From positions 1 to 31,157 of the forward strand of contig JALLBK010000764.1 of the NCBI GenBank assembly GCA_036940085.1: a DNA stretch of 31,157 nt. The letters run 5' to 3'. Both the position numbers and the translations under genes were made by a program. Positions 9,964-18,574 of this stretch are shown here, in pieces. The stretch's first letter is position 1, and every line of letters begins with the position of its first letter. The stretch is from Discostella pseudostelligera. Lineage: Eukaryota; Bacillariophyta; Thalassiosirophyceae; Thalassiosirales; Thalassiosiraceae. A model generated the notes under the pieces. It saw nothing but the letters and a program-made list of their open reading frames with translations. It was not told the origin of the DNA and ran no database searches.

Positions 9964-10407
9964 CACTCCTATCCCTATCACCAAACACCAACATCGCCAC
10001 CGCATCTCTACAACATCACATCATCCTATCGCATCGCTCCATCGCTGCTCTCTCGACGATGCTATGGTGCTAAACACTGTGGGGTTGTTGAACCAATACT
10101 ATTATGAAATGATTTCCATTGGTGGGAAGTGTGGTGGTACTACGAGGAACTTAGTTCGCATTGGCAACCGACAAACAATTTGATATTGATCGTTCCTCCA
10201 TCATTTCCCACACGTAACGATAGAATCTTGCAGATTAATCATCACGCAATAATGGACGCTTTCTACTCTCCTCTATGCGTGTGCCGTGTACGTGCGTCCA
10301 TTCATGCGTGCACCATTTCACATTTCACTACCTTCCCTAGCATCCATACCAAAACTACTACCACACCCAACATCAACAATTCCTTCCCCTTTTCCAATGT
10401 TAATGTA

Positions 10408-11280
10408 TCACTTCTTGCCACCGCCCCAATCCCAAAATTTCTTCTGACGAGGACGACTTCCCATTCGATAATAAAGTCCCGTACCTTCCTCCTTGTAGAA
10501 TATTTCTCCATTCTCATATCTTCGATCACCATATGATTTATCCACCTTGTATTTACCCGATGGTAATTGTGATTCGGTATATGGTTCATCATAGTAGGGA
10601 TCGTACGGAATGTTGTATTGAGATTCAAATGCGTTGATTTCGTCGGAGGACATGGTGGTGGGTGCATCATCGTCATCGTCCTCGTCATCATCGTCCTCGT
10701 TGTCAATGGTGGCCACACGAGACCTTCTCCTCCTTCTACCAACCCCCTCCCCCCTCTCATCCTCATCACCACCACCACTTCTACCACTTGCCGTAGTCTC
10801 ACCCCGACCACGATATTTTCGTCCATACACACTTAACCATTTGGCACTCTCCATTCTTCTTAAAGTTAATTCATCCATTGTTGGATCGGATTCTAATATA
10901 CGTTCCCTTGCTTCGAGTTTTCGTTGTTCGAATGCTATTTCTTCGAGGAGATAGCGATTGTAGGCCTTGCCGAGGGAGTAGAATAGTCCGATGGAAAAGA
11001 AGGTATAGGTGAAGAAATTATCGTCGACATCGAGGATTATACCGTTGTGAAGAGTTGTGGATGTAGTTTTGGATTTTGTTGTCCTCGTTGATATTGATGA
11101 TGTTGTTATTGATAGCGGAGATGACTGACTGATGAGTTTAATTTGTTGTGGTTGTTTCGTGAAAAAGATGTCAGTAGACCTTCCGATGGTATTCAATGCC
11201 GATGGTACTACGAATGCAGCATGGCATTTGAGCAGTTGACCCACTACAATAAATACAGCGGCAATTGATGATGCAAGCAT
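10408..11280 (-). CDS. plastid-targeted protein of unknown function, 290 aa
   Basis: This is a single-exon frame. Residues 1-22 (MLASSIAAVFIVVGQLLKCHAA) form a signal peptide, followed at once by FVVPS, so CHAA-FVVP fits the diatom ASAFAP plastid motif. A Ser/Thr/Lys-rich transit region runs to about 80. Then come a hydrophobic stretch (FFTYTFFSIGLFYSLGKAYNRYL, about 88-110), a charged helix (LLEEIAFEQRKLEARERILE) and a DPTMDELTLRRMESAKWLSVYGRKYRGRG segment. An Arg/Glu-rich then Asp-rich linker follows, and the tail is Tyr/Gly-rich (YDPYYDEPYTESQLPSGKYK, NGEIFYKEEGTGLYYRMG). I do not recognise a family; the conserved-looking parts are the single membrane span and its following helix. It diverges from the eS19 gene across a 347-bp shared promoter. 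Confidence 0.8.
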   Translation of the reverse strand: MLASSIAAVFIVVGQLLKCHAAFVVPSALNTIGRSTDIFFTKQPQQIKLISQSSPLSITTSSISTRTTKSKTTSTTLHNGIILDVDDNFFTYTFFSIGLFYSLGKAYNRYLLEEIAFEQRKLEARERILESDPTMDELTLRRMESAKWLSVYGRKYRGRGETTASGRSGGGDEDERGEGVGRRRRRSRVATIDNEDDDDEDDDDDAPTTMSSDEINAFESQYNIPYDPYYDEPYTESQLPSGKYKVDKSYGDRRYENGEIFYKEEGTGLYYRMGSRPRQKKFWDWGGGKK

Positions 11281-11627
11281 CTCTTATGGTGAGAGATGGT
11301 ATGATGATGGATGGTCTAGGAGAGAGTACCGAGCGAGCGGCAGCTACAATGGTACTTCCATTCGAACGACGTCGATGAATCGATGGTGGACGGTGGACGG
11401 TGGAAGTTTGATGCACTTCGTGACAGCCATCGTTCCCGCCATATCTTGCACCCTTTCTTACCGGCTTACTATTTGGCGAAGACCCTTACTGGTACTTTTC
11501 TACAGGCATTCACTGTAGACTATCGCGTTCTCCCTGCTCCGCACACACTGTATTTTTGCCGCACACTTCCACTGCAACCTTCATCAATTCCATCCTAATC
11601 AACCTCTCACTATCGTACTACTCAACC
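11281..11627. promoter_or_regulatory. divergent promoter between 290-aa plastid protein and eS19
   Basis: This 347-bp region separates two divergent start codons. It holds TTCCCGCCAT (11433-11442) and TTTGGCGAA (11472-11480), two facing GGCG-type boxes 29 bp apart, and a pyrimidine-rich stretch before the eS19 start (11525-11625), as expected near a ribosomal protein transcription start. No TATA box stands out. Confidence 0.5.
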
Positions 11628-12083
11628 ATGGCCGAAGAAACTCGTGGTATCTGCGTCCGTGACGTCTCCGCCAAAGCCTTCATCAAGGCCTACGCTGAAC
11701 ATCTTAAAAACTCCGACAAGTTCGAATTACCCACCTGGGCCGACCTTGTCAAAACCTCGGTCGCTAATGAATTAGCCCCCTATGGAGATGATTGGTATTA
11801 CATCCGCGCCGCGTCCATCGCCCGTAAAGTCTACTTACGTCCTGGCGTAGGCGTCGGACAGCTTCGTAAATGGTATGGAGGGAATAAACGCAATGGTACC
11901 AAGACGGAACATTTCCGTAAAGCCAATGCGGGTATTATTCGAAGTGTATTGCTGCAGCTGGAGGAGATGAAGGTGACGGAAAAGTGTGAGAATGGGGGAC
12001 GTCGTATGACACGTGTAGGACAACAGGATTTGGATCGGATTGCTATGAGTGTTAGTAGGGATGTGGACGAGGAGGAAGATTAA
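11628..12083 (+). CDS. RPS19: 40S ribosomal protein eS19
   Basis: The 151-residue product is a full-length eS19, a structural protein of the small cytosolic ribosomal subunit head needed for 18S rRNA maturation. Recognisable family blocks in order: RDVSAKAFIKAYAEHLK (about 11-27), ELPTWADLVKTS, ELAPYGDDWYYIRAASIARK, VYLRPGVGVGQLRKWYGG, HFRKANAGIIRSVLLQLEEM and a GGRRMTRVGQQDLDRIA C-terminus. The family is usually about 145 residues, so the acidic tail DVDEEED is a small extra. The ATG at 11628 sits in a CAACCATGG context. An upstream in-frame ATG at 11556 would add 24 non-conserved residues and is rejected. No intron is present. Confidence 0.97.
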   Translation: MAEETRGICVRDVSAKAFIKAYAEHLKNSDKFELPTWADLVKTSVANELAPYGDDWYYIRAASIARKVYLRPGVGVGQLRKWYGGNKRNGTKTEHFRKANAGIIRSVLLQLEEMKVTEKCENGGRRMTRVGQQDLDRIAMSVSRDVDEEED

Positions 12084-13061
12084 AGAGAGTGATGAAGATG
12101 ATGCCCATATCCTCAAGAGACAAGCTCGAAGTCCAAGTCATGAAGTTTAAGCTTTTTATATAGTCATCGTATTGCTCACCCACACCCCTAGCTTGGCCAA
12201 TGCGCCTTAAGTCCTTACCATGGACGTCGTACCTTTGCTTTGCTCGTTTCATTCTTATGTCTACAGCTCGTTGTTTGCCAGGTTGTGATGTGGTTCAAGA
12301 GGTGTGACGGCGCAGTTCGAGAGAGCCTCTTCCATCGGTCAAGTCGAAAGTCACTGATGGATGTGGTGGACATGGGCGTGTTGAGAGATTGATGCTTGTT
12401 ACAATGAGAGAGGATTTCGTCCAACGCTGGGAAGGAAAGGGGAAGCGAGGAGACCAATGGGGCGGAAATCTCACACATGGTAGATCTCCGATGTTGGTGA
12501 TGTTTGTCTCGTCCAGTATTGAATTGCGGAGCACCTACCTACCCAAACAAATAAAATCGCGCTGTGTTCCATCAGGATAGGGCAGAGCTGTCGTGAGAAT
12601 AGTCAGTATGATGTGCATGCATGAGAGGGTTGTCGTCGGTGTAGATATTCTTTGGTGGTCAACGAGAGAACCACATCATGAAGTGAGGAAGGAGGATACA
12701 ATCACACGCCTATTGAGCCACACTCTTGGAAAGTAGTAACGGCCATTTTAACCATCCTTCATGCAGATGGAGAGTTGGAGAGTGATTGTGGGAAAGAGGA
12801 AGTAGTAGAGAAAAGCGTTTCAAAGTGATGGAGTAGTAAACGGTATTAATATCGTGTACTAATAAGTCAGTGTAGAATTCTATTATTACATTATAAGTGT
12901 CGATCCACTCCTCTTCGCGAGAGGCGATGGTACAACTATTTCTTCTCAGCACGCATTCTGTTGATGATTCTGAGTGAGCGAGTGGAAATTCATTGCCCAA
13001 GTGATAAGCAAATGTGTGATGGCGATGGACGCTCGCGCTCCCTCAACCCTTCCGCCATGGA

Positions 13062-13091
13062 TAGCTCTCTGCTCTCTCTCTCTCTCTCTCA
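13062..13091. repeat. CT dinucleotide microsatellite
   Basis: A run of CTCTCTGCTCTCTCTCTCTC type sequence, broken once by G, lies in the gene-poor region. No function is evident. Confidence 0.85.
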
Positions 13092-13593
13092 AGTCAATGA
13101 AGTCCAACCACGTGACATCCCATCTCGCACTTTCTTCATTCACACACGCCCATCACTCTTACCCTGAAAAGATAAAAAGGAGGAGGAGATTGGTAGCAGT
13201 GGCAGCAACGTGAGATGATGAAACAGGAAGAAACGAAACTCGGGGTATATTAAAGTTGTATTGATTGCACATTCATCCAACCCAAAAAAGGTTGATCTTG
13301 ATTGCGTTTCAATGTTGTCGTCACTGTTATTGTTTCTTCTTTCATATCCATACACTTCATACCATATAATCTCTCTCGATGCAAAAGCAAATATTAATCA
13401 GACAGAATCAACGCATGCACGAACAGACAGGGGGAACAAGCCCAAACAAAAAAACATCATGAGGAGTGGAGCCATCTCGAACAGTATTTGACATCCGTGA
13501 GAAAAATCTCATTTCAGACTCATTATATCAGTTTTGGTGTAATCGATCATTTGGCACTCCCCATTCCATCATTTACTCAAATCGATAGAAGCG

Positions 13594-13959
13594 ATGTGGA
13601 AGAAGAACCCCCAGCAACAGCAGCAGCAACAACAACAACAATCCTTCGATAAGCAGAAGCCCACGCAGCAACCCAAGGTCAAGAAGTCCAAAACGAAGAA
13701 GAAGAAGGGAATCGATGTGCTCCCTCCAGGAGTGCATGTGCAACTTACCTTTTCATTTGTCACGTATATGGCCATGGTCAAGGTGAAGTGTTTGATTTGC
13801 TCGATGAAGCCCCCTTCAGGTGGTTTGTTAGATAGCCGATCATCCTCTGCAGAAGGCAGAGAGAGAGAGAGAGAGAGGATGCATGCTTGCAACACCAAAC
13901 GGCCAACAAGGAATAAGACCAAGAACAACATTTTGCACATCACGAACAATTTGTGTTGA
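13594..13959 (+). CDS. doubtful Gln/Lys-rich open frame, 121 aa
   Basis: ATG at 13594 opens MWKKNPQQQQ, a 10-residue Gln run, then KVKKSKTKKKKGIDVLPPG and a hydrophobic piece (LTFSFVTYMAMV). It then runs into a GA microsatellite translated as GRERERERER. The first 60 residues could be genuine; the microsatellite part argues that the frame is noise or that an intron intervenes (a GTGAAG follows AAG at about 13780). No homologous family was recognised. Confidence 0.2.
   Translation: MWKKNPQQQQQQQQQQSFDKQKPTQQPKVKKSKTKKKKGIDVLPPGVHVQLTFSFVTYMAMVKVKCLICSMKPPSGGLLDSRSSSAEGRERERERMHACNTKRPTRNKTKNNILHITNNLC
13857..13878. repeat. GA dinucleotide microsatellite
   Basis: A GAGAGA run of about 20 nt lies in the gene-poor region. 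It is the reverse complement type of the CT run at 13062, but the two are too simple to call a related pair. Confidence 0.85.
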
Positions 13960-14159
13960 CATCCATGAGAGATTGAAACATCTCCATTCATACTCATTAA
14001 ATCATTTTTTACGTCATCGAAAATATCCCATTACATCTTACCTTCAATCATTGCGACAATATTATTCGAGCACGAGCAGTGACGGTGATGTTGCTGTTTC
14101 CATGGAAGAAGGAGGAGGAGGTAGAGGAGAAGAACAGCCATTTCCAATTCTTCTAAAAG

Positions 14160-14335
14160 CCCAAGTCGACGGAGTCCAAAACGACAAAAAAGAAGGCGGA
14201 GGTGAAGTGGCCTCCCTTGGGAATTTTGTGTTCAATGCATATTATGGCGTGTTGTTATGTGTGCCACCCTGAATCATGCTACTTCGTCGACGAAGACGAT
14301 GATAGATGGTGGTTGTCGTGGTGTTACGTCTCAGT
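14160..14335 (+). pseudogene. possible decayed coding fragment (Lys-rich then Cys/Trp-rich)
   Basis: One frame reads KPKSTESKTTKKKAEVKWPP, then a segment rich in Cys, and ends CYFVDEDDDRWWLSWCYVSV-stop at about 14335. In the same frame upstream is WKKEEEVEEKN followed by a stop. The order WKK, then KPK-x-SKTxKKK, matches the frame at 13594, suggesting a diverged duplicate. No start or splice sites could be fixed. Confidence 0.2.
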
Positions 14336-14818
14336 ATAATGTCAAGGAGGGCAATGCCATGATCGAAGCCCAGACAATGAACCATAGTTCAAGTCGATCA
14401 TCCCGCGGGGAAGAGAGAGAGGGAGGTAGATGCCGGCCCCTCTCTCCCTACTGGCGCCATGGATTTCATGGTCATGGTTTGATGTTCGAGGTCGAGCACA
14501 ATATCACCACATCCTTGCATCGCGCGTTGGATTTTGTGGTGGCCATCGGCAGGCAGACGGCGAGGAGACAGACAGACCTCATTCCAACACACATCATCAT
14601 CGATAATATTTACTCCAAACTTCACAAGGAAAAATGACGGGGACGCATTTGAACGGAGAAGAACGTGGTCATTAGAATGACCTATTTAAAGAAAGTACTA
14701 CTGTAATTTACAAATTTAATTTATTGTGTTTGTATGAGTTTCTAAAATCATTACATTATTTCGATAAAATTATTTCAACACCTCTTTATTGAGTGCCAGG
14801 CGTGAAAGGTCATCAATA

Positions 14819-14840
14819 AGCCCCTTCGGGGGGGGGGGCT
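14819..14840. repeat. UUCG-type hairpin with 11-G run
   Basis: AGCCCC, then TTCG, then eleven G, then CT can fold as CCCC-UUCG-GGGG or with the full AGCCCC/GGGGCT stem. The G run is a likely length-variable site. Confidence 0.5.
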
Positions 14841-15564
14841 GACTTCTCTCCAATGTTAACTCGCGTTCATCACCATGGCCATCGCCGCGCCGCCTTCCAC
14901 CTTCCGTGCCGACGGTGCCCCCACGCCACGAGAACTTGAAAGGGAGAGAAGGTAGCCATCAAAGCAAATAATTAAACAATTGAATGTCCCATTGTCATTG
15001 AGAGAAACAGAGAGGCAGAGCCGAAGGTTGATTCATGAGTGACACCTATCGAGAATTTCGTGCAATTATTATGCACGGTGTGTCGCGAGAGTGTGATTAG
15101 ATAGGGAGAGAGATTTGGGGGCGCGGCTGCCAGATATTAAAGAGAGAGAGACGCATCAGGTATGTGCACTATTCTTTTGCTTGCTTGATGTTTGTTGTGT
15201 CGGATCGGGAATGTCAGTTTCGAGTTTAATTCTTGGGCGCAGGTGAAGGTGTGAGTGTGATATGCTATGTATGACATGAACGAGGACCTCTTTCTCTTTT
15301 TCCTTCTCTTGTGGCGAGTTGTTAATGTTAGGGGAGATGTGGAAGAAGGTTGCATTCAGCTGTAATGGGTGAGCGCGATAAAGATGATTGGGAGGGATGG
15401 GGGGCCTGCCAGAAGAATTCATCGTGTTCCCAATAACATTTATTGCAATTCTATCCCTCTGAACAATTATTAATGCGCATCAATTTTGCTTCCAAACTTT
15501 TCATTTGACAACATCTCAGCAGAGGCTCAAAAACTCTGACGGCAACAAATAATACAGAAAAATA

Positions 15565-17937
15565 ATGCCGCCCCATTCTGTTCATGAACCACAATCCGAA
15601 TCACTGCATCACAGCACAATCATGAATGACGTTGATAATGATGGGTATGATCATCATGATAATGAAGAACAGGAGGACGAGCATGATGACGATGATCATC
15701 ATCATAATTCACTACTTAACGATGATGATTCTATTGACTCCGACGTCTTCCGAGAACAACGTCGTCGTTGCTACGAAGTATGTCAAACCGACGAGGAACT
15801 GTTTGCACAGCACAACAATATCCAATCGATATTTGATAATCGACATCATGAGATACAGTTTGAAGAAGGGGATATCCAACCCGCTGCTGGCGGTGGGGAT
15901 GGTTATGGTGGAGATGGATCGTCGATTGGGGGTGGATCCTCATTGGGGGGCTATTCAAATATGAGTTACAATGATAATTCCACCCAGGGGAGTGTTCGTA
16001 CACGTGAGGAACTACGTCTCAGTCTAATTGCACGTCGACGTCGACTGGCGCAATTGGAAAATGCCATGGATGGGGAGGGTAGTATCGACATGAGTTTGAG
16101 ATTAAATCGTTCCGAGCGAGATGGAGATGGAGACAATAGTCTTAGCAGTGTTAGTATCAATGAAAGTATCACGGATAGTTTGATTGCGCGCATCATGGGG
16201 AAGAAAAAGAAGAAGAAAGAGAAGGAGAAGCAGGATAAGGGCGCTGCTGAAAAGAAGAAGTCGAAGAGTAAGAAATCATCGTCGAAGAGTAAGGATAGAT
16301 ATGGAAAGGGAGGGAAGGACAAGAGTGACAGCAAGAAGGATATTGAGAGGAAGAAGTCATCGAAGAGTAAGCGTCGTGATAAGGACAAGGAGAAGAGGCA
16401 CAAATCCAAAAAGTCAGAAAAGAAACAATATGATGATGACAAAAAGTCGAAAAGGAAGAGTTCAAGGCGGCGCAGTAACAGTTCGTCGGAAGATGAAAGC
16501 TCTTCGTCGGGTAGTGAAACGGATGATGAAGCCGAAGAGTACCGCACGAGACGTCGTAGCGGTCAACAACAACCTTCAACGCCACCACGACAGAACCGTT
16601 CAAGCTCGAATAATGATGGGGCTATCGACATGAGTAGTGCCAAACAAATGATGGTGGCCATGGGTGGGAGAACTATGGCCATGGGTGGGAAGACAATCGA
16701 AAAATTGAAGCAAATGGCGCCGTCTTCACTTCCAACCACCAGTATGGACCGGCAGCAACAACAGCAACACCATCATAGTAGTAGTACCGGTGTGGTCTAC
16801 TTTGCATGCAATGAATCTACTGGCATGTGTGCCTTCCATCCCGATGTGCAATTACGTAAAAAATCCATGTTTGGTGGATGGAATGATGTGCTGAAGCAAT
16901 GTCCCAAGTGTGCATCGGAGTCATATAGGGGAGGAGGAAGAGGAGAAGGACAACAGTATCATCAGTCCTCGGGTAGAGCTCGAAAACAAGTAGTACCAGG
17001 AGGAGATGGGACAGGGGCGGGGATGCGACATGGAGGAGGAGGGATGAACTGGAGCATACCTTCTGGTAGCAACCATCTTCGACATGCACAGCAAACAACA
17101 ACGAGCGATAGTAGGATGATGAGACAGCAACCTCCTTCGGATCATCGTGGCGTGATGTATCGAGGACAGGTCCATCCACAGACTTCTCGGCAGAATAATA
17201 TGATGCCATCATCACACCAACATCCCATGAACTATCGAAGAGACTCTGTGCCACAACGACAATATCAAGGGCAGCAGCAGCAGCGCAGCGGTGGCGGCGG
17301 TGCATCCTCAAAACCTACTCCACGGGATGGCAAACAACAATTTTACAATAGTATGCATTTCCCGAAGTCCCAAGATGACAAGGCATCTACATCTCGTCGT
17401 TCGTCCTATCCGGATATGGCTTATCCGGGTCATTTCCCGCCGCAACCACAGCAAACAAAGCCATCCACAACTTCCAACAGCCCGCCACGGCCTTATCCAT
17501 CAAGTCTTAAAAATACAAGTAACAATGGACGACGAGCACATTTCGGGCTCGAACCACCTCCATCGTCAAGGCCACCAAGTAATAGTAATGGTATGAGTAA
17601 CAAGATGGCCAATGTAGCACCAAAACGAATAAGTATTGGCGACGTTGAAGAGAATCAACATGGGTACACCTATGGCGACGAAGCTCGACGACGGGACATG
17701 ATCGAGGATACCAATGAGGAGATGGCATTACAACGTATATCCAACTTGAAACCAGGTTATCCTGCCTTTATTAAACGATCGACGGGAAAGTGGACCTATG
17801 CCAAAGTGAAGTCAATTGATTCGGAAATGATTGTGTTCGTTGTTGATGCGAATGGATCATCGAAGGCGTACAATGTCAAGCATTGGACTGGTCATATTCG
17901 CACATTGAGGGCGACAAGTCATGACGGTTGGTATTAG
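15565..17937 (+). CDS. disordered protein with Cys/His-GGW-CPxC motif and C-terminal WTYA domain
   Basis: This single-exon protein has 790 residues. The N-terminus is His/Asp/Asn-rich (DHHDNEEQEDEHDDDDHHHN). Residues about 148-165 hold a basic REELRLSLIARRRRLAQLE helix. Residues 212-305 are Lys/Ser-rich, like a nuclear or nucleic-acid-binding tail. Residues 409-451 form a compact unit with C415, C422, H425, W439, C446 and C449 in the pattern C-x6-C-x2-HPDVQLRKK-x4-GGW-x6-CPKC, a probable zinc site. A long Gln/Ser/Pro-rich linker follows. The last 70 residues (from about 721) form a globular-looking domain: PAFIKRSTGKWTYAKV, then beta-like segments (MIVFVVDANGSSKAYNV) and KHWTGHIRTLRA. The same domain occurs in the gene at 20498-23245. 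I recognise this general look from diatom hypothetical proteins but know no assigned function. Confidence 0.85.
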   Translation: MPPHSVHEPQSESLHHSTIMNDVDNDGYDHHDNEEQEDEHDDDDHHHNSLLNDDDSIDSDVFREQRRRCYEVCQTDEELFAQHNNIQSIFDNRHHEIQFEEGDIQPAAGGGDGYGGDGSSIGGGSSLGGYSNMSYNDNSTQGSVRTREELRLSLIARRRRLAQLENAMDGEGSIDMSLRLNRSERDGDGDNSLSSVSINESITDSLIARIMGKKKKKKEKEKQDKGAAEKKKSKSKKSSSKSKDRYGKGGKDKSDSKKDIERKKSSKSKRRDKDKEKRHKSKKSEKKQYDDDKKSKRKSSRRRSNSSSEDESSSSGSETDDEAEEYRTRRRSGQQQPSTPPRQNRSSSNNDGAIDMSSAKQMMVAMGGRTMAMGGKTIEKLKQMAPSSLPTTSMDRQQQQQHHHSSSTGVVYFACNESTGMCAFHPDVQLRKKSMFGGWNDVLKQCPKCASESYRGGGRGEGQQYHQSSGRARKQVVPGGDGTGAGMRHGGGGMNWSIPSGSNHLRHAQQTTTSDSRMMRQQPPSDHRGVMYRGQVHPQTSRQNNMMPSSHQHPMNYRRDSVPQRQYQGQQQQRSGGGGASSKPTPRDGKQQFYNSMHFPKSQDDKASTSRRSSYPDMAYPGHFPPQPQQTKPSTTSNSPPRPYPSSLKNTSNNGRRAHFGLEPPPSSRPPSNSNGMSNKMANVAPKRISIGDVEENQHGYTYGDEARRRDMIEDTNEEMALQRISNLKPGYPAFIKRSTGKWTYAKVKSIDSEMIVFVVDANGSSKAYNVKHWTGHIRTLRATSHDGWY

Positions 17938-18252
17938 CAGATTATTATTTGTGGTGGCAAACTCTTTATTGAATGGAATTGCACAATACTGTATCAAAGT
18001 ATGCCCCTGAAGTGTGTCCAATAGTAGTACAATTGAAAGAATGTGTCGAGAGGCACACTCGAATTAAAGAAAATTGGAAATACGAGCTCGCACTTTTGGT
18101 ACCTATGGTAAAACAAAATCCATTGCGGAACTGCCACCAATTGAAATGATTGCATCGATCCCTAACTGCCTCCAGGATGATGCTCTCAATGCATTCATTC
18201 GACATTCGACTCCTTCTCAATCAAACTCCTTCTTCTCAACACGAGGCAGTTA

Positions 18253-18328
18253 TTGGCGGGAACACTTACACGTGGCAGGATGTTTTGGCGGGAGACATCG
18301 TCTCTCGACTCGACTTTTCCCGCCAAAA
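18253..18328. promoter_or_regulatory. GGCGGGA box cluster with inverted pair and G-box
   Basis: TTGGCGGGAA (18253-18262), CACGTG (18269-18274), TTTTGGCGGGA (18283-18293) and its reverse complement TCCCGCCAAAA (18318-18328) lie about 250-320 bp upstream of the NmrA-like start. The last two form an inverted pair with a 24-nt spacer and partly matching flanks. TTTGGCGGGAA is the textbook E2F/DP site; binding is inferred. Confidence 0.55.
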
Positions 18329-18373
18329 TGTCGCCACTGCGTTCGCCACATTTTGACGGTCAAGTCTCCCGAC

Positions 18374-18374
18374 N
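18374..18374. other. unresolved base (N)
   Basis: A single N in intergenic sequence between the inverted GGCGGGA pair and the NmrA-like gene. It affects no gene call. Confidence 0.95.
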
Positions 18375-18574
18375 GAAAAAAGATCCGTGAAGATCCAAAA
18401 AGATCGCGCGCGCGGAGTGGTGGAAGCAAGCAAAATGCATGGAGAGATGGACTGAACAAAATGCGAACACACTCAATCTCTATTCGATGGAGGTGCATCA
18501 TATTTCAATAGAATTCAATAGAGATAACTCATTCGAATCTCTCTCTGTCATCGCATTGAAATCATTCTATCATA

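Larger units (their letters stand above)
9792..10407. other. intergenic: promoter of DUF4079 gene
   Basis: No gene is supported in these 616 bp. The proximal part carries TGACGTCA (9895-9902) and two GGCG-type boxes (9922-9963). The rest is the 3' flank of the minus-strand gene at 10408. Short open frames here look random. Confidence 0.6.
12084..15564. other. gene-poor, repeat-rich intergenic region (3.5 kb)
   Basis: This is the longest stretch without a supported gene. It contains a CT microsatellite (about 13062-13091), a GA microsatellite (about 13857-13878), a CACGTG site (13109-13114), a poly-G hairpin (14819-14840) and many AGAGAG tracts near 14409-14430 and 15139-15151. Two weakly similar Lys-rich stretches occur near 13594-13710 and 14100-14210 (see entries). 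Open frames are short with codon content unlike the neighbouring genes. The AT-rich last 900 bp probably contains the promoter of the gene at 15565. Confidence 0.6.
17938..18574. other. intergenic: promoter region of NmrA-like gene
   Basis: No gene is supported in these 637 bp. Features are the GGCGGGA boxes at 18253-18328, a CACGTG at 18269-18274, an alternating GCGCGCGCG run near 18405-18413, and one unresolved base at 18374. Part of the 5' end is the 3' UTR of the preceding gene. Confidence 0.6.

Noticed and set aside
11556..11627. Upstream in-frame ATG for eS19
   Set aside because: It adds 24 residues not found in the family; ATG 11628 gives the conserved N-terminus and a better context.
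13569..13997. 142-codon minus-strand frame with a poly-Cys run
   Set aside because: The Cys run is the antisense of a CAG/CAA repeat and another part is the antisense of the GA microsatellite.
16184..16633. Arg/Lys-rich 149-codon frame overlapping the 790-aa gene
   Set aside because: It is a frame-shifted shadow of the AAG/GAA-rich coding sequence of the 790-aa protein.
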